A stretch of DNA of 34,745 nucleotides from Vicinamibacteria bacterium (lineage in GTDB: Bacteria > Acidobacteriota > Vicinamibacteria > Vicinamibacterales > JAENWD01), in contig JAENWD010000171.1 of assembly GCA_016650245.1 (NCBI GenBank), positions 1 through 34,745 on the forward strand, written 5' to 3'. Both the position numbers and the translations under genes were made by a program. The first letter of the stretch is position 1. Every line of letters starts with the position of its first letter. The notes under the pieces are model-generated. The model did not search any database. It worked only from the letters and a program-made list of their open reading frames with translations, and was not told the DNA's origin. Shown in pieces: positions 13,600-20,843 of this stretch.

Positions 13600-15072
13600 T
13601 TACATCGACGGCAGCGCGGCCGCCGCTTCGGTCAGCAGCGCCCACACGCGTCGGACATGGCGCTCCTCCGTGCGGATGTTGCCGATCGCCAGCCTGAGCA
13701 CGTATCGACCGTCGAGCTTGGTGTGCGAGAGAAACGCCTCCCCCGAGGCATTCACCGCATCCATGATTGCGGCATTGTGGCTCTCGAGGACTGCCTCGTC
13801 ATCCATGCCGGCAGGATGATGCCGAAAGCATACGACGCTGAAAGGCACGGGCGCCAGACGCTCCCACCCCTGGGTGCTGTCGACCCACCCGGCAAACATC
13901 CTGGCAAGCTCGACGTGCGCTTCGAGGCGCTGGCGGATGCCCGAGGCGCCGAAGTAGCGCAGCACCATCCACAGCTTCAGCGCGCGGAAGCGACGCCCGA
14001 GCTGGATCCCTGTGTCCATCAGGTTCCTCACCGGCGCTGCCTCCGTGGTTTTCAGGTACTCGGCGACCAGCGAGAACGCCTGCCTCAGCATATCCATACG
14101 CCGGCAGTAGAGGACCGAGCAGTCAAACGGCGTGAAGAGCCACTTGTGCGGGTTGACGACGAGCGTGTCGGCACGCTCTGCGCCACGAAAGGCGTGGCGC
14201 CACGCCGGCAGCATCGCCATCACGCCGGCGTAGGCCGCATCGACGTGGAGCCAGATGCCTTCGGCCTCGCACAGGTCCGCGATCTCGTGCACCGGGTCGA
14301 TGGCCGTCGACGAGGTCGTGCCGATCGTTGCGATGATGGCCAGCGGCAGGATGCCGGCGCGGCGGTCCGCGGCGATGGCCTCGCGCAACAGATCTACGCG
14401 CATCGCGTGGTTGGCATCGCCAGGGATGTGCGCGAGGGCGTCCTTCCCCAGCCCCAGCAGGATCACCGACTTGTCGGCCGACGAGTGGGTGTGCGCCGAC
14501 AGGTAGACGCGCACCCGCGGCACATCGGACCGGCCCAGCAGGCCCTTCGTGCGCACGTCGGCAATCACGGCTTCGCGCGCCGCGGCCAGCGCGTGCAGCA
14601 CCGCCACCGACGCGGTGTCGTAGATCACGCCCTCGAAGGCTGGCGGCAGGTGCATCAGGTCGCGCAGCCAGCCAAGGGCGACTTCTTCGAGCTCGGTGGC
14701 AGCCGGCGAGGTGCGCCAGAGCATGGCCTGCACGTTCAGCCCGGCCGCCAGCATCTCGGCCAGCACGCCCGGACCGCTGCCGCTGATGGCGAAATACGCG
14801 AAGAAGCCGGGGTGATTCCAGTGCGTGATGCCCGGGACCACCAGCCTGGTGAAGTCGTCGAAGATCGCGTCGAACGACTCTGGACCTTCCGGCGCGCGGG
14901 AGGGCAGCGCTCGTACAAGATCGCCGGGCTGCACCTGCGCCAGCACCGGGAACCGTTCGGGATGCGCGAAGTAGTCGGCGAGCCAGTCGACGACCCGGTG
15001 GCCTTCACGGCGGAACTCCTCGGGGTCCATGTCGCCGCCGACGGCGGCGTCTCGGTCACGTGAGCCCGCCAT
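13600..15072 (-). CDS. Group II pyridoxal-dependent (aromatic-L-amino-acid type) decarboxylase
   Basis: 490 aa. It contains the PLP lysine K310 in VVNPHKWLF, the aspartate contacting the pyridine in WLHVDAAYAG, the ring-stacking His (H196 in THSSADKS), HWNHPGFFAYF (about 84-94) and QLGRRFRALKLW (about 357-368). These define the DDC/tyrosine/tryptophan decarboxylase family. Two positions are odd. The mobile-loop Tyr that protonates the intermediate (D-Y before the LGRRFR motif) is Thr here (M-D-T-G, T354), and the usual glycine/serine-rich cofactor loop reads Y-D-T-A-S-V. The true reaction may therefore differ from simple decarboxylation. The start ATG overlaps the stop of the upstream phosphatase-like gene (TGATG), so the two are translationally coupled. 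Confidence 0.88.
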   Translation of the reverse strand: MAGSRDRDAAVGGDMDPEEFRREGHRVVDWLADYFAHPERFPVLAQVQPGDLVRALPSRAPEGPESFDAIFDDFTRLVVPGITHWNHPGFFAYFAISGSGPGVLAEMLAAGLNVQAMLWRTSPAATELEEVALGWLRDLMHLPPAFEGVIYDTASVAVLHALAAAREAVIADVRTKGLLGRSDVPRVRVYLSAHTHSSADKSVILLGLGKDALAHIPGDANHAMRVDLLREAIAADRRAGILPLAIIATIGTTSSTAIDPVHEIADLCEAEGIWLHVDAAYAGVMAMLPAWRHAFRGAERADTLVVNPHKWLFTPFDCSVLYCRRMDMLRQAFSLVAEYLKTTEAAPVRNLMDTGIQLGRRFRALKLWMVLRYFGASGIRQRLEAHVELARMFAGWVDSTQGWERLAPVPFSVVCFRHHPAGMDDEAVLESHNAAIMDAVNASGEAFLSHTKLDGRYVLRLAIGNIRTEERHVRRVWALLTEAAAALPSM

Positions 15073-15584
15073 CAGGCCTTGCCGTGCGCCCTCAAGTACT
15101 CAAGGGCGAACGTTTTGAGGCGGGGGCTGCTCAGGCCGGCGCGTTCGGCCTCGGCCGTAGCTTTCTCGAGCGGCCAGCCGTCCACCACCACGCGTTTGAT
15201 CAGCCACATCATGCCGGCGCGGTTCGCCGAGGCGCAGTGGATGAAGACCGGGGAGTTGGCCGGATCCTTCACGGCGACCAGAAACTGGTCAACAGCGTCG
15301 CTTTTCGGATCGCCGCCGTTGAAGGGGATGTGGATGTACTTCAGGCCGGCCGCCGTCGCCGCTTGTTGTGCGGCCTCCACGTTGGCGCCCTCTTCGCTGG
15401 CCTGTCGCAGGTTGATGATCGCCTTGAAGCCGTCGGCCTTGATCGCGGGAATCGCGTCGACCGTTGTCGCGCCCGCGCAGGCAACCGTGGCGTCGATGCG
15501 CGTGTAGTTGGTCGTTCCTGGCGGCGCCGACTGCGCGCCCAGACCAATTGTGATCGCGAGGAGCACCAGCACCGTGCTGCGCAT
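15072..15584 (-). CDS. Secreted DUF442/dual-specificity phosphatase-like protein
   Basis: 170 aa from ATG 15584, with AAGGA upstream. A 13-residue in-frame extension is possible but would spoil the signal peptide (MRSTVLVLLAITIGLGAQS). The mature domain has the Cys-based phosphatase loop FIHCASANRAG: nucleophile C117 and R122, the C-x4-R spacing used by the DUF442 (BLH-associated) phosphatase-like family rather than the C-x5-R of classical PTPs. The preceding AIINLRQASEEG matches the family strand IINLR. Phosphatase activity is plausible, but the substrate is unknown. It is coupled by TGATG to the decarboxylase that follows. Confidence 0.75.
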   Translation of the reverse strand: MRSTVLVLLAITIGLGAQSAPPGTTNYTRIDATVACAGATTVDAIPAIKADGFKAIINLRQASEEGANVEAAQQAATAAGLKYIHIPFNGGDPKSDAVDQFLVAVKDPANSPVFIHCASANRAGMMWLIKRVVVDGWPLEKATAEAERAGLSSPRLKTFALEYLRAHGKA

Positions 15585-15640
15585 GAGATCCGTTCCTTTC
15601 CGGGGACTCGCGGATCTTAACACCGCACGGCACGCGGGTC

Positions 15641-15749
15641 GTCAATCACAAAGACACAAAGTCACGGAGACGCACAGAACTTGCTTGGGTTGAGGGTGTC
15701 AACCAAATCCGTTTGTGCGTCTTTGTGCCTTCGTGTCTTTGTGGTTGAC
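15641..15749. repeat. Long imperfect palindrome C (CACAAAGACAC family)
   Basis: The left arm starts GTCAATCACAAAGACAC and the right arm, read on the other strand, starts GTCAACCACAAAGACAC. Pairing continues with a few mismatches through AGACGCACA over about 40 bp on each side, leaving a middle of roughly 25 nt. It sits between the glycine-zipper gene and the phosphatase-like gene on the minus strand. Its words resemble those of palindromes A (30466-30598) and B (22106-22227). Confidence 0.75.
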
Positions 15750-15758
15750 TGGGAGGCA

Positions 15759-16808
15759 CTACTTTTCCACCGCCACCGTCACCGGCGACAGCACCTTGAC
15801 CGTCATCGGCGAGCCGGCCTGAATCTGCGCGGGTCGGCGTCCGCCAGCCATCACGGCCGCGGTACCTGCGCCGGCGCCGACGCCTGCGCCAATGGCTGCG
15901 CCCTTGCCGCCGCCGAGAATCGCGCCGAGGATGGCGCCGCCAATGGCGCCGCCGCCCACCTTGGCCGCACTCGCATTGCCCGGCGCCTCGCCCTCGCGCA
16001 ACACCGTCTGGGTCTGCAGGGGCAACTCGGTGCCGTCGGCAAGGATCACCGTGTGGAAGCGCAGGCCGAGGCGCGCGCGCTCACGCATCTTGCCGCCGCG
16101 TTCCACGACGCTCACCGATCCGAGCACGCGGGAACCGGCGGGGATGGCCACGCGGCCGTTGGCGCGCACGTCCCGCGTGACGCGCGCTTCGACGCGATCC
16201 TCGACGCGCGCCGTGTCACTCGACAGGCTCGACTCGAGCTGCAGTCCGATGACCGCGTCGGCAGGGACCGTCACTTCCTCGAACTGGGGCACCGGCGGAA
16301 GCGACGCCGCCTGGTCCACCGGGCGACGCTCTTCCCGCGCGATCGGCATGTCGGTCACTGGAACCGTCTCCACCGGCCGTTCCGGGGTCGCCGCGGGCCG
16401 GCTGGCCACGCGGTCCCGGCTTTCGATGGGTCGTGCTTCCGAAGGCGTCGACGCAGCCGTCGGCTGGTTGCGATCGTGCGAGACCTGAGCGGGCGGCACG
16501 CTCGGACGTGGGGCCTCCGCACGTCGTGGGGTCTGCTGCATGGGTCGGCTGGCCGGTTTGGCCGGCGCCGGGGTCGCGGCGGGCACGGGCGCGGCGGCCG
16601 GCGTGCTGGCCGGCGGGGTCATCTTGTCGTCGATGACAGCCTCGGTGGCTTCCACCCCTTGGGCGGTCACCGCGTCGGGTGACACACTCGCCCCGGCGGT
16701 CACGGCGGCCGGCTCGGCTCGACGCGAGGCCAGAAACGCCCCTGTCGCCGACGCCCCTACGAGAGCCACCACGCCGATTGCCGCCAACGCCGCCTTGTTG
16801 CTGAACAT
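15759..16808 (-). CDS. Membrane-anchored protein with proline-rich spacer, beta domain and glycine zipper
   Basis: 349 aa from ATG 16808, with AAGGAG upstream. The N-terminus has a membrane helix (AALAAIGVVALVGASATGAFLA, about 6-26). A Pro/Ala/Arg-rich disordered segment follows (about 60-170), then a beta-rich domain (about 175-275) with V-P-A-D-A-V-I-G-L-Q-L and VAIPAGSRVLGSVSVVE. That pattern is seen in many acidobacterial envelope proteins and resembles the barrel part of VirB10/TrbI-like proteins. The C-terminal part holds a glycine zipper (GGGAIGGAILGAILGGGKGA, about 290-309, and onward). It is probably a cell-envelope protein; the function is unknown. No conjugation genes are nearby, so a TrbI role is not supported. 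Confidence 0.6.
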   Translation of the reverse strand: MFSNKAALAAIGVVALVGASATGAFLASRRAEPAAVTAGASVSPDAVTAQGVEATEAVIDDKMTPPASTPAAAPVPAATPAPAKPASRPMQQTPRRAEAPRPSVPPAQVSHDRNQPTAASTPSEARPIESRDRVASRPAATPERPVETVPVTDMPIAREERRPVDQAASLPPVPQFEEVTVPADAVIGLQLESSLSSDTARVEDRVEARVTRDVRANGRVAIPAGSRVLGSVSVVERGGKMRERARLGLRFHTVILADGTELPLQTQTVLREGEAPGNASAAKVGGGAIGGAILGAILGGGKGAAIGAGVGAGAGTAAVMAGGRRPAQIQAGSPMTVKVLSPVTVAVEK

Positions 16809-16969
16809 GACACACTCCTTACTCCACCCTGCTTCAGCAAGGGCCGTACCCACGCCCCGCCCTGACAGTGTCGGCCTAAAGTGCTGACCACGTTAGCCTT
16901 GTCTCGACCAGGCCGTGGTGGGCGTCCTGTCCTGAAGTCAGGGCGAGTGTCCTCAGGCAGTCCGTCGGT

Positions 16970-17012
16970 CTTCGGGCTTCAGTCTTCGGCCCTCGGAGGC
17001 AGAAGCCCGAAG
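16970..17012. repeat. Hairpin of CTTCGGGCTTC repeats
   Basis: A perfect 11-bp inverted repeat, CTTCGGGCTTC (16970-16980) and GAAGCCCGAAG (17002-17012). The loop and flanks are further CTTCGGC/GGCTGAAGG words to about 17024. It lies in the 260-nt divergent gap between the glycine-zipper gene (minus) and the secreted-protein gene at 17069 (plus). I see no other element in that gap. Related words occur at 19371-19400. Confidence 0.6.
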
Positions 17013-17068
17013 GCTGAAGGCTGGAGTGTTGGTCCGCTCATTGCAAACGGGCTTAGTTGGTGGTCACA

Positions 17069-17569
17069 ATGCAACCCGTGAGATTGTTCGTGCTCGTGGC
17101 GACGCTCCTGCTGGCCATGTCCAGCGGGGCCTCGGCTGTTACGCCGGAGGAACTGGCGGCACTCGCCAGGGCGGGGCTTGACGATGAGGTCCTGCTCGCC
17201 TTGATCGAATCGACTGGCTTGGACCGCGCCGTGGACGCGACGCAGTCGCTCGCGCTCAAGCGCGCGGGCGTCAGCGACCACGTGATCGCAGCCGCCGTAC
17301 GGGCCTCGTATCAGCCACCGGCGCCACTTCTCCCCGAGCCGGTTGCCGCCGCGCCCTGCATCGAATGCGAGGCCAACATCGCGGTCATTGGTGGTGGCAC
17401 GCTGCCGGTGGCCGTTGTCCAACACGAGGTCTACTACCTGCCGTGGATCTGGGGCGCGCCGGCGCGCCCGGCGCACACGCGCCGGTCAGGCCCATACCTG
17501 CCCGGCAACAAAGGCTTTGGCCGCTTCATCAACGATGGCTTCGTCGACCGCACGCCCGTCAGCCGCTGA
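17069..17569 (+). CDS. Secreted protein with a helical ALxRAGLxDxV domain, function unknown
   Basis: 166 aa from ATG 17069 (an upstream in-frame GTG adds four residues). Residues 1-23 form a signal peptide (RLFVLVATLLLAMSSGASA). Residues about 26-82 form a helical unit, ELAALARAGLDDEVLLALIE and ALKRAGVSDHVIAAAVRAS, a twofold pattern that I recall from conserved hypotheticals of related bacteria without a named function. The C-terminal half has C-I-E-C and a Pro/Gly/Arg-rich tail. The preceding 260 nt hold only repeat sequence. It is followed by thiO on the same strand after 39 nt. Confidence 0.6.
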   Translation: MQPVRLFVLVATLLLAMSSGASAVTPEELAALARAGLDDEVLLALIESTGLDRAVDATQSLALKRAGVSDHVIAAAVRASYQPPAPLLPEPVAAAPCIECEANIAVIGGGTLPVAVVQHEVYYLPWIWGAPARPAHTRRSGPYLPGNKGFGRFINDGFVDRTPVSR

Positions 17570-17608
17570 CCAGCCTGCGTGCGTCCTTGCGGCGCCGCGC
17601 ACCGACTC

Positions 17609-18709
17609 GTGAGTGACGTCCTGGTCATCGGCGGAGGGGTCATCGGTTGCGGCATCGCGCACGCCCTGACCACGCGCGGCGCGGAGGTGACCCTGGTCGA
17701 CCCGGGAACTGTGGGCGGCGGCGCCAGCCGTGCGTCCGCCGGAATGCTCGCGCCGTTCTCGGAAGGGCGGCATCACCTGGCGCTGCAGGCCCTGGGCGCG
17801 CTCAGCCTCTCGCGTTATGACGCCCTCGTGCACGCGCTCGTCGATGAGGGCTGGAGGGTCCCCTATACCCGCACGGGATCGATCGAGGTCGCCTTCGACG
17901 CCGCTGGCGCCACGGCCCTCGATGGCGTGGCCGCCGCCCTTGCGCGCGATCGGATCGCGTGCGAACGGCTCGATCGCCCCTCGTTGCTGGCCCTCGAGCC
18001 CGCAGTGTCCACCGACGCCGTCGCGGGTTTGAGGATCTTGGCGCACGGCGCGGTGGACGTGCCTGCGCTGGTCTCCGCGCTGTGGCGTTCGGCCGCCTCG
18101 CGTGGTGCTCGTCTGGTCCAGTCTCGCGCCCACCGCATCTCGAGCACGACGTCGGAGGTGCGCGTGGACACGGGCGTGGGCTCCTTCAAAGCGTCGCGTG
18201 TGGTGCTGGCCGCGGGTTGCTGGGCCGGGCAGGTGGATGTGGATGGCGTTGCGCCGCTTCCAGTGCAGCCGGTCCGCGGGCAGCTCCTCGCCCTTCGCAC
18301 CGAATCTCCGGCGTTGGACCACACGCTGTGGGGCCCCGACTGCTACCTGGTGCCGTGGGCTGACGGCACGATGCTGGTGGGGGCGACGGTCGAACACGTC
18401 GGGTTCGACCAACGCGCGACGGCAGCTGGCGTGCGTCAGTTACTGCAGGCGGCGACCGCGCTGCTGCCGCCGGTGGCAGACGCGGCGTTTCTCGAAGTGC
18501 GGGTCGGCCTTCGTCCAGCAACGCTCGACGAGCTGCCGATCGTCGGGGCTTCGCAGCGGGTGGATGGGCTGATCTACGCCACGGGCCACTATCGCAATGG
18601 CGCGCTGCTCATGCCGTTGACGGCCGAGGCCGTGGCTGAGCTGGTCGGCGGCACACCGCTCGACCCCATCTGGGCGCCGTGCGATCCTCAGCGCTTCGGC
18701 TCGTATTGA
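17609..18709 (+). CDS. thiO: FAD-dependent glycine oxidase (ThiO-like)
   Basis: 366 aa from GTG 17609 (MSDVLVIGGGVIG); a GTG at 17579 would add ten residues that do not fit the Rossmann start. It has a DAO-type flavoprotein fold: dinucleotide-binding GGGVIGCGIA (8-17), the ASRASAGMLAPF segment typical of ThiO, a VLAAGCWAG segment before the substrate domain, VRGQLLAL, and the C-terminal IYATGHYRNGALLMPLTAEAVAEL that closes the FAD site. ThiO oxidises glycine to iminoacetate for the thiazole of thiamine. No other thiamine gene is in the window, so a related amino-acid oxidase role is possible. The pterin dehydratase gene follows after 11 nt. Confidence 0.8.
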   Translation: MSDVLVIGGGVIGCGIAHALTTRGAEVTLVDPGTVGGGASRASAGMLAPFSEGRHHLALQALGALSLSRYDALVHALVDEGWRVPYTRTGSIEVAFDAAGATALDGVAAALARDRIACERLDRPSLLALEPAVSTDAVAGLRILAHGAVDVPALVSALWRSAASRGARLVQSRAHRISSTTSEVRVDTGVGSFKASRVVLAAGCWAGQVDVDGVAPLPVQPVRGQLLALRTESPALDHTLWGPDCYLVPWADGTMLVGATVEHVGFDQRATAAGVRQLLQAATALLPPVADAAFLEVRVGLRPATLDELPIVGASQRVDGLIYATGHYRNGALLMPLTAEAVAELVGGTPLDPIWAPCDPQRFGSY

Positions 18710-18720
18710 GGAGGAACGCC

Positions 18721-19005
18721 ATGTCACTTCTGACCGACGAAGTCATCACGCGCGAGCTCGGAACGCTGCCGGGCTGGACCAAAGACGGCAACGCGATCCG
18801 CAAGCAGTTCACGTTCAAGGGATTCCCCGAGGCCGTGGCGTTCGTGCAGAGGCTGGTGCCCGGTTGCGAGGCCGCCGATCACCATCCTGACGTGACGATC
18901 AACTATCGCAAGGTGACGCTGTCGTACTCGACGCACAGCGAAGGCGGACTGACGGGCAAGGACTTTGCTGGCGCGAGGGCGGCGGAGAGGGTTGTGGGGG
19001 CGTAG
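18721..19005 (+). CDS. Pterin-4a-carbinolamine dehydratase
   Basis: 94 aa, family length. It dehydrates 4a-hydroxytetrahydrobiopterin, regenerating pterin cofactor. The signature is complete: E50-A-A-D-H54-H55-P56-D-V, then NYRKVTLSYSTHS with the conserved aromatic and His residues. The start ATG has a strong GAGGAGG that overlaps the end of thiO, so the two genes are likely co-transcribed. In bacteria it usually serves aromatic amino-acid hydroxylases; none is seen here. A transcriptional cofactor role, as in animal DCoH, is not supported. Confidence 0.92.
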   Translation: MSLLTDEVITRELGTLPGWTKDGNAIRKQFTFKGFPEAVAFVQRLVPGCEAADHHPDVTINYRKVTLSYSTHSEGGLTGKDFAGARAAERVVGA

Positions 19006-19035
19006 GGCTGGAGGGGCGTTGGGGGCTAGGGTTCC

Positions 19036-19356
19036 CTACAGGTTGATCGGGAACACGCGCTCGAGGTCTTCGGCGGGGCGCGGGATCACGTGCACCGCGA
19101 TGAGTTCGCCGACGCGTCGCGCTGCTGCGGCGCCGGCGTCGGTGGCGGCCTTGACCGAGCCGACATCACCGCGCACGAGCACGGTGACCAGGCCGGCGTC
19201 CACCTTCTCCCAGGCGACGATCGTCACGTTGGCCGTCTTGACCATCGCGTCGGCGGCTTCGATCAGCGGCACCAGACCGCGCGTCTCGATCATCCCCAGC
19301 GCTTCGCCCATCTGCAGCTTGGCGGTCTCGACCTTGACGACCTCGCTCTTCGACAT
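19036..19356 (-). CDS. Bacterial microcompartment hexameric shell protein (BMC-H)
   Basis: 106 aa, a single Pfam00936-type BMC domain. [23 protein letters not shown] (16-38) and [20 protein letters not shown] (57-76) match PduA/EutM/CcmK shell proteins closely, as does [16 protein letters not shown]. There is an extra N-terminal tail of about 15 residues, longer than in PduA. The pore loop that reads K-I-G-S-G in PduA reads K-V-D-A-G here (51-55), so the central pore may carry acidic residues. It is the last gene of an apparent operon, 26 nt after the acyl-CoA synthetase. No pentameric vertex protein or signature enzyme is in the window, so this is a satellite or orphan shell gene. Confidence 0.92.
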   Translation of the reverse strand: MSKSEVVKVETAKLQMGEALGMIETRGLVPLIEAADAMVKTANVTIVAWEKVDAGLVTVLVRGDVGSVKAATDAGAAAARRVGELIAVHVIPRPAEDLERVFPINL

Positions 19357-19370
19357 GGGGGGATTGTAGC

Positions 19371-19400
19371 AGCCTTCGGCCTTCAGCCCTCGGCCTTCAG
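19371..19400. repeat. CTTCGGCCTTCAGCC repeat overlapping the synthetase stop codon
   Basis: The stretch is built of CCTTCGGCCTTCAGCCCTCGG-like words. It spans the last codons and stop of the acyl-CoA synthetase (stop at 19385-19383), so residues L-K-A-E-G are repeat-encoded. Related words form the hairpin at 16970-17012. Confidence 0.6.
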
Positions 19401-20843
19401 CAACTGCTTCTGGACCTTCCCCAAGGCGGTTCGTGGAAGCCGTTCGAGAAACACCACGCGCCGAGGCACCTTGAAGGACGCCAACTGGTCGCGGCAGTAC
19501 GAGATGAGCGCGTCGGGCGTGGCGACGGCATCGGCGCGGAGCACGACAAAGGCGACCGGCACCTCGCCACGGACAGGGTCGGGCACGCCGGCCACGGCCA
19601 CCTCGGCGACCGAGGGATGCTCCGCCAGCAGCTCTTCGATCTCGCGCGGGTAGACGTTGAAGCCCCCAGAGATGACGACGTCGCTGCGCCGGCCGCGGAG
19701 CGTGATGTAGCCATCGGCTGCGCGCTCGGCGATGTCGCCCGTCCTGAACCAGCCACCGTCAAATGCCGCGGCGGTGGCGTCGGGGCGATTCCAGTAGCCG
19801 GCACAGATCGTCGGCGACTGCACATGCAACTCGCCGCTCTCGTCGTCGCGAACCACCTGTCCGTGCTCGTCGACGATGCGGATGGAGACGCCAGGGAAGG
19901 GGAGGCCGACGGTGCCCGCTCGCCGCTCGCCGTCATACGGGTTGCCGAGCGTCATCAACGTCTCGGTCATGCCGTAGCGTTCCAGGACGCGCTGGCCGAA
20001 GAGGGCCTCGAAGTCCTCGAGCACCTGCGCCGGCAGCGGCGCCGATCCCGACACGCAGAGCCTGAACGCGCCGCCGATCTTGCGTGCGGCCGACCGCTCC
20101 ACCTCGAGCAGCCGTACATACATCGTCGGCACGCCAAAGAAGACGGTGGGACCAAAGTCGAGCAACGTCGCTGCGGCCGAGCCGTGCTCGAAGCGTTCGA
20201 GCAGGCGTGTGCGGCAGCCAGACAGCAGCCAGCAATGGATCCCATTGCCCAGGCCGTGCACGTGGAAGAGCGGGAGCGCCAGCAACAAGCGGTCGTTGGA
20301 GGTGAAGCGCCACGTGTCGACCAGCATCCGCGCGTTCGCGCAGAGGTTGCCGTGCGTGATCACGGCCCCTTTGGCCGGCCCTGTCGTCCCAGACGTGTAG
20401 ACCAGCGCGGCCGGCGTGGCCGCGTCGAGCGCAGCATCAACCGGCGTCAGCGGGCGAGCCGCGGCCCCTTTCGCCAGGGCGTCGACGCCCCACGCCGGCT
20501 GGTCCGCGCGGCTCCAACCCGCCTCATCGGTGACGACCACCGCCTTGGGCGTCGCATCGCCGAGGATGTGGGCCATCTCGCGGTCGCGATACAAGACGTT
20601 GATGGGCACGACGATCACGCCCAGACGCGTGCACGCAAGAAACAGGTCGATGTACTCGATGCGGTTTGGCAGGTAGAGCGCAAGCCGGTCGCCATGGCCA
20701 AGACCGCGCGCGTTGAGTTCGTGCGCCATCCGAGCGGCACGCCGGTCGAGGTCTTCGAAGGTGTACTCCTGGCACGCCCACTCGAGCGCGACCGCGTTGG
20801 GGCGGGCGGAGAAGGTGGGGGAGAACAGGGAGGGGAGAGTCAG
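19383..20843 (-). CDS. Acyl-CoA synthetase (AMP-forming; malonyl-CoA-synthetase-like)
   Basis: 486 aa if started at CTG 20843. The first ATG in frame (20729) would remove the family-typical beginning [17 protein letters not shown]. No ATG, GTG or TTG lies between, whereas CTG overlaps the DUF1501 stop as CTGA, the same junction type used elsewhere here. ANL-superfamily motifs: [11 protein letters not shown] (149-159), [18 protein letters not shown], and the C-terminal catalytic Lys in ALGKVQKQ (about K476). It activates a carboxylic acid through an acyl-adenylate. Similarity to MatB is my impression; the substrate is not certain. The BMC shell gene follows after 26 nt, raising the possibility of an encapsulated or shell-linked enzyme. 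Confidence 0.85.
   Translation of the reverse strand: MTLPSLFSPTFSARPNAVALEWACQEYTFEDLDRRAARMAHELNARGLGHGDRLALYLPNRIEYIDLFLACTRLGVIVVPINVLYRDREMAHILGDATPKAVVVTDEAGWSRADQPAWGVDALAKGAAARPLTPVDAALDAATPAALVYTSGTTGPAKGAVITHGNLCANARMLVDTWRFTSNDRLLLALPLFHVHGLGNGIHCWLLSGCRTRLLERFEHGSAAATLLDFGPTVFFGVPTMYVRLLEVERSAARKIGGAFRLCVSGSAPLPAQVLEDFEALFGQRVLERYGMTETLMTLGNPYDGERRAGTVGLPFPGVSIRIVDEHGQVVRDDESGELHVQSPTICAGYWNRPDATAAAFDGGWFRTGDIAERAADGYITLRGRRSDVVISGGFNVYPREIEELLAEHPSVAEVAVAGVPDPVRGEVPVAFVVLRADAVATPDALISYCRDQLASFKVPRRVVFLERLPRTALGKVQKQLLKAEG

Noticed and set aside
13657-15063. 468-codon open frame opposite the decarboxylase gene
   Set aside because: The minus-strand frame carries complete PLP-enzyme motifs; the plus frame has none and is an expected shadow in high-GC DNA.
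15759-16808. Conjugation protein TrbI/VirB10
   Set aside because: Only a loose resemblance of the beta domain; no other type IV secretion gene is present, and a glycine zipper envelope protein fits better.
19036-19356. Complete bacterial microcompartment locus
   Set aside because: Only one hexameric shell gene is present; no vertex protein, tandem-domain shell protein or signature enzyme was found in the window.
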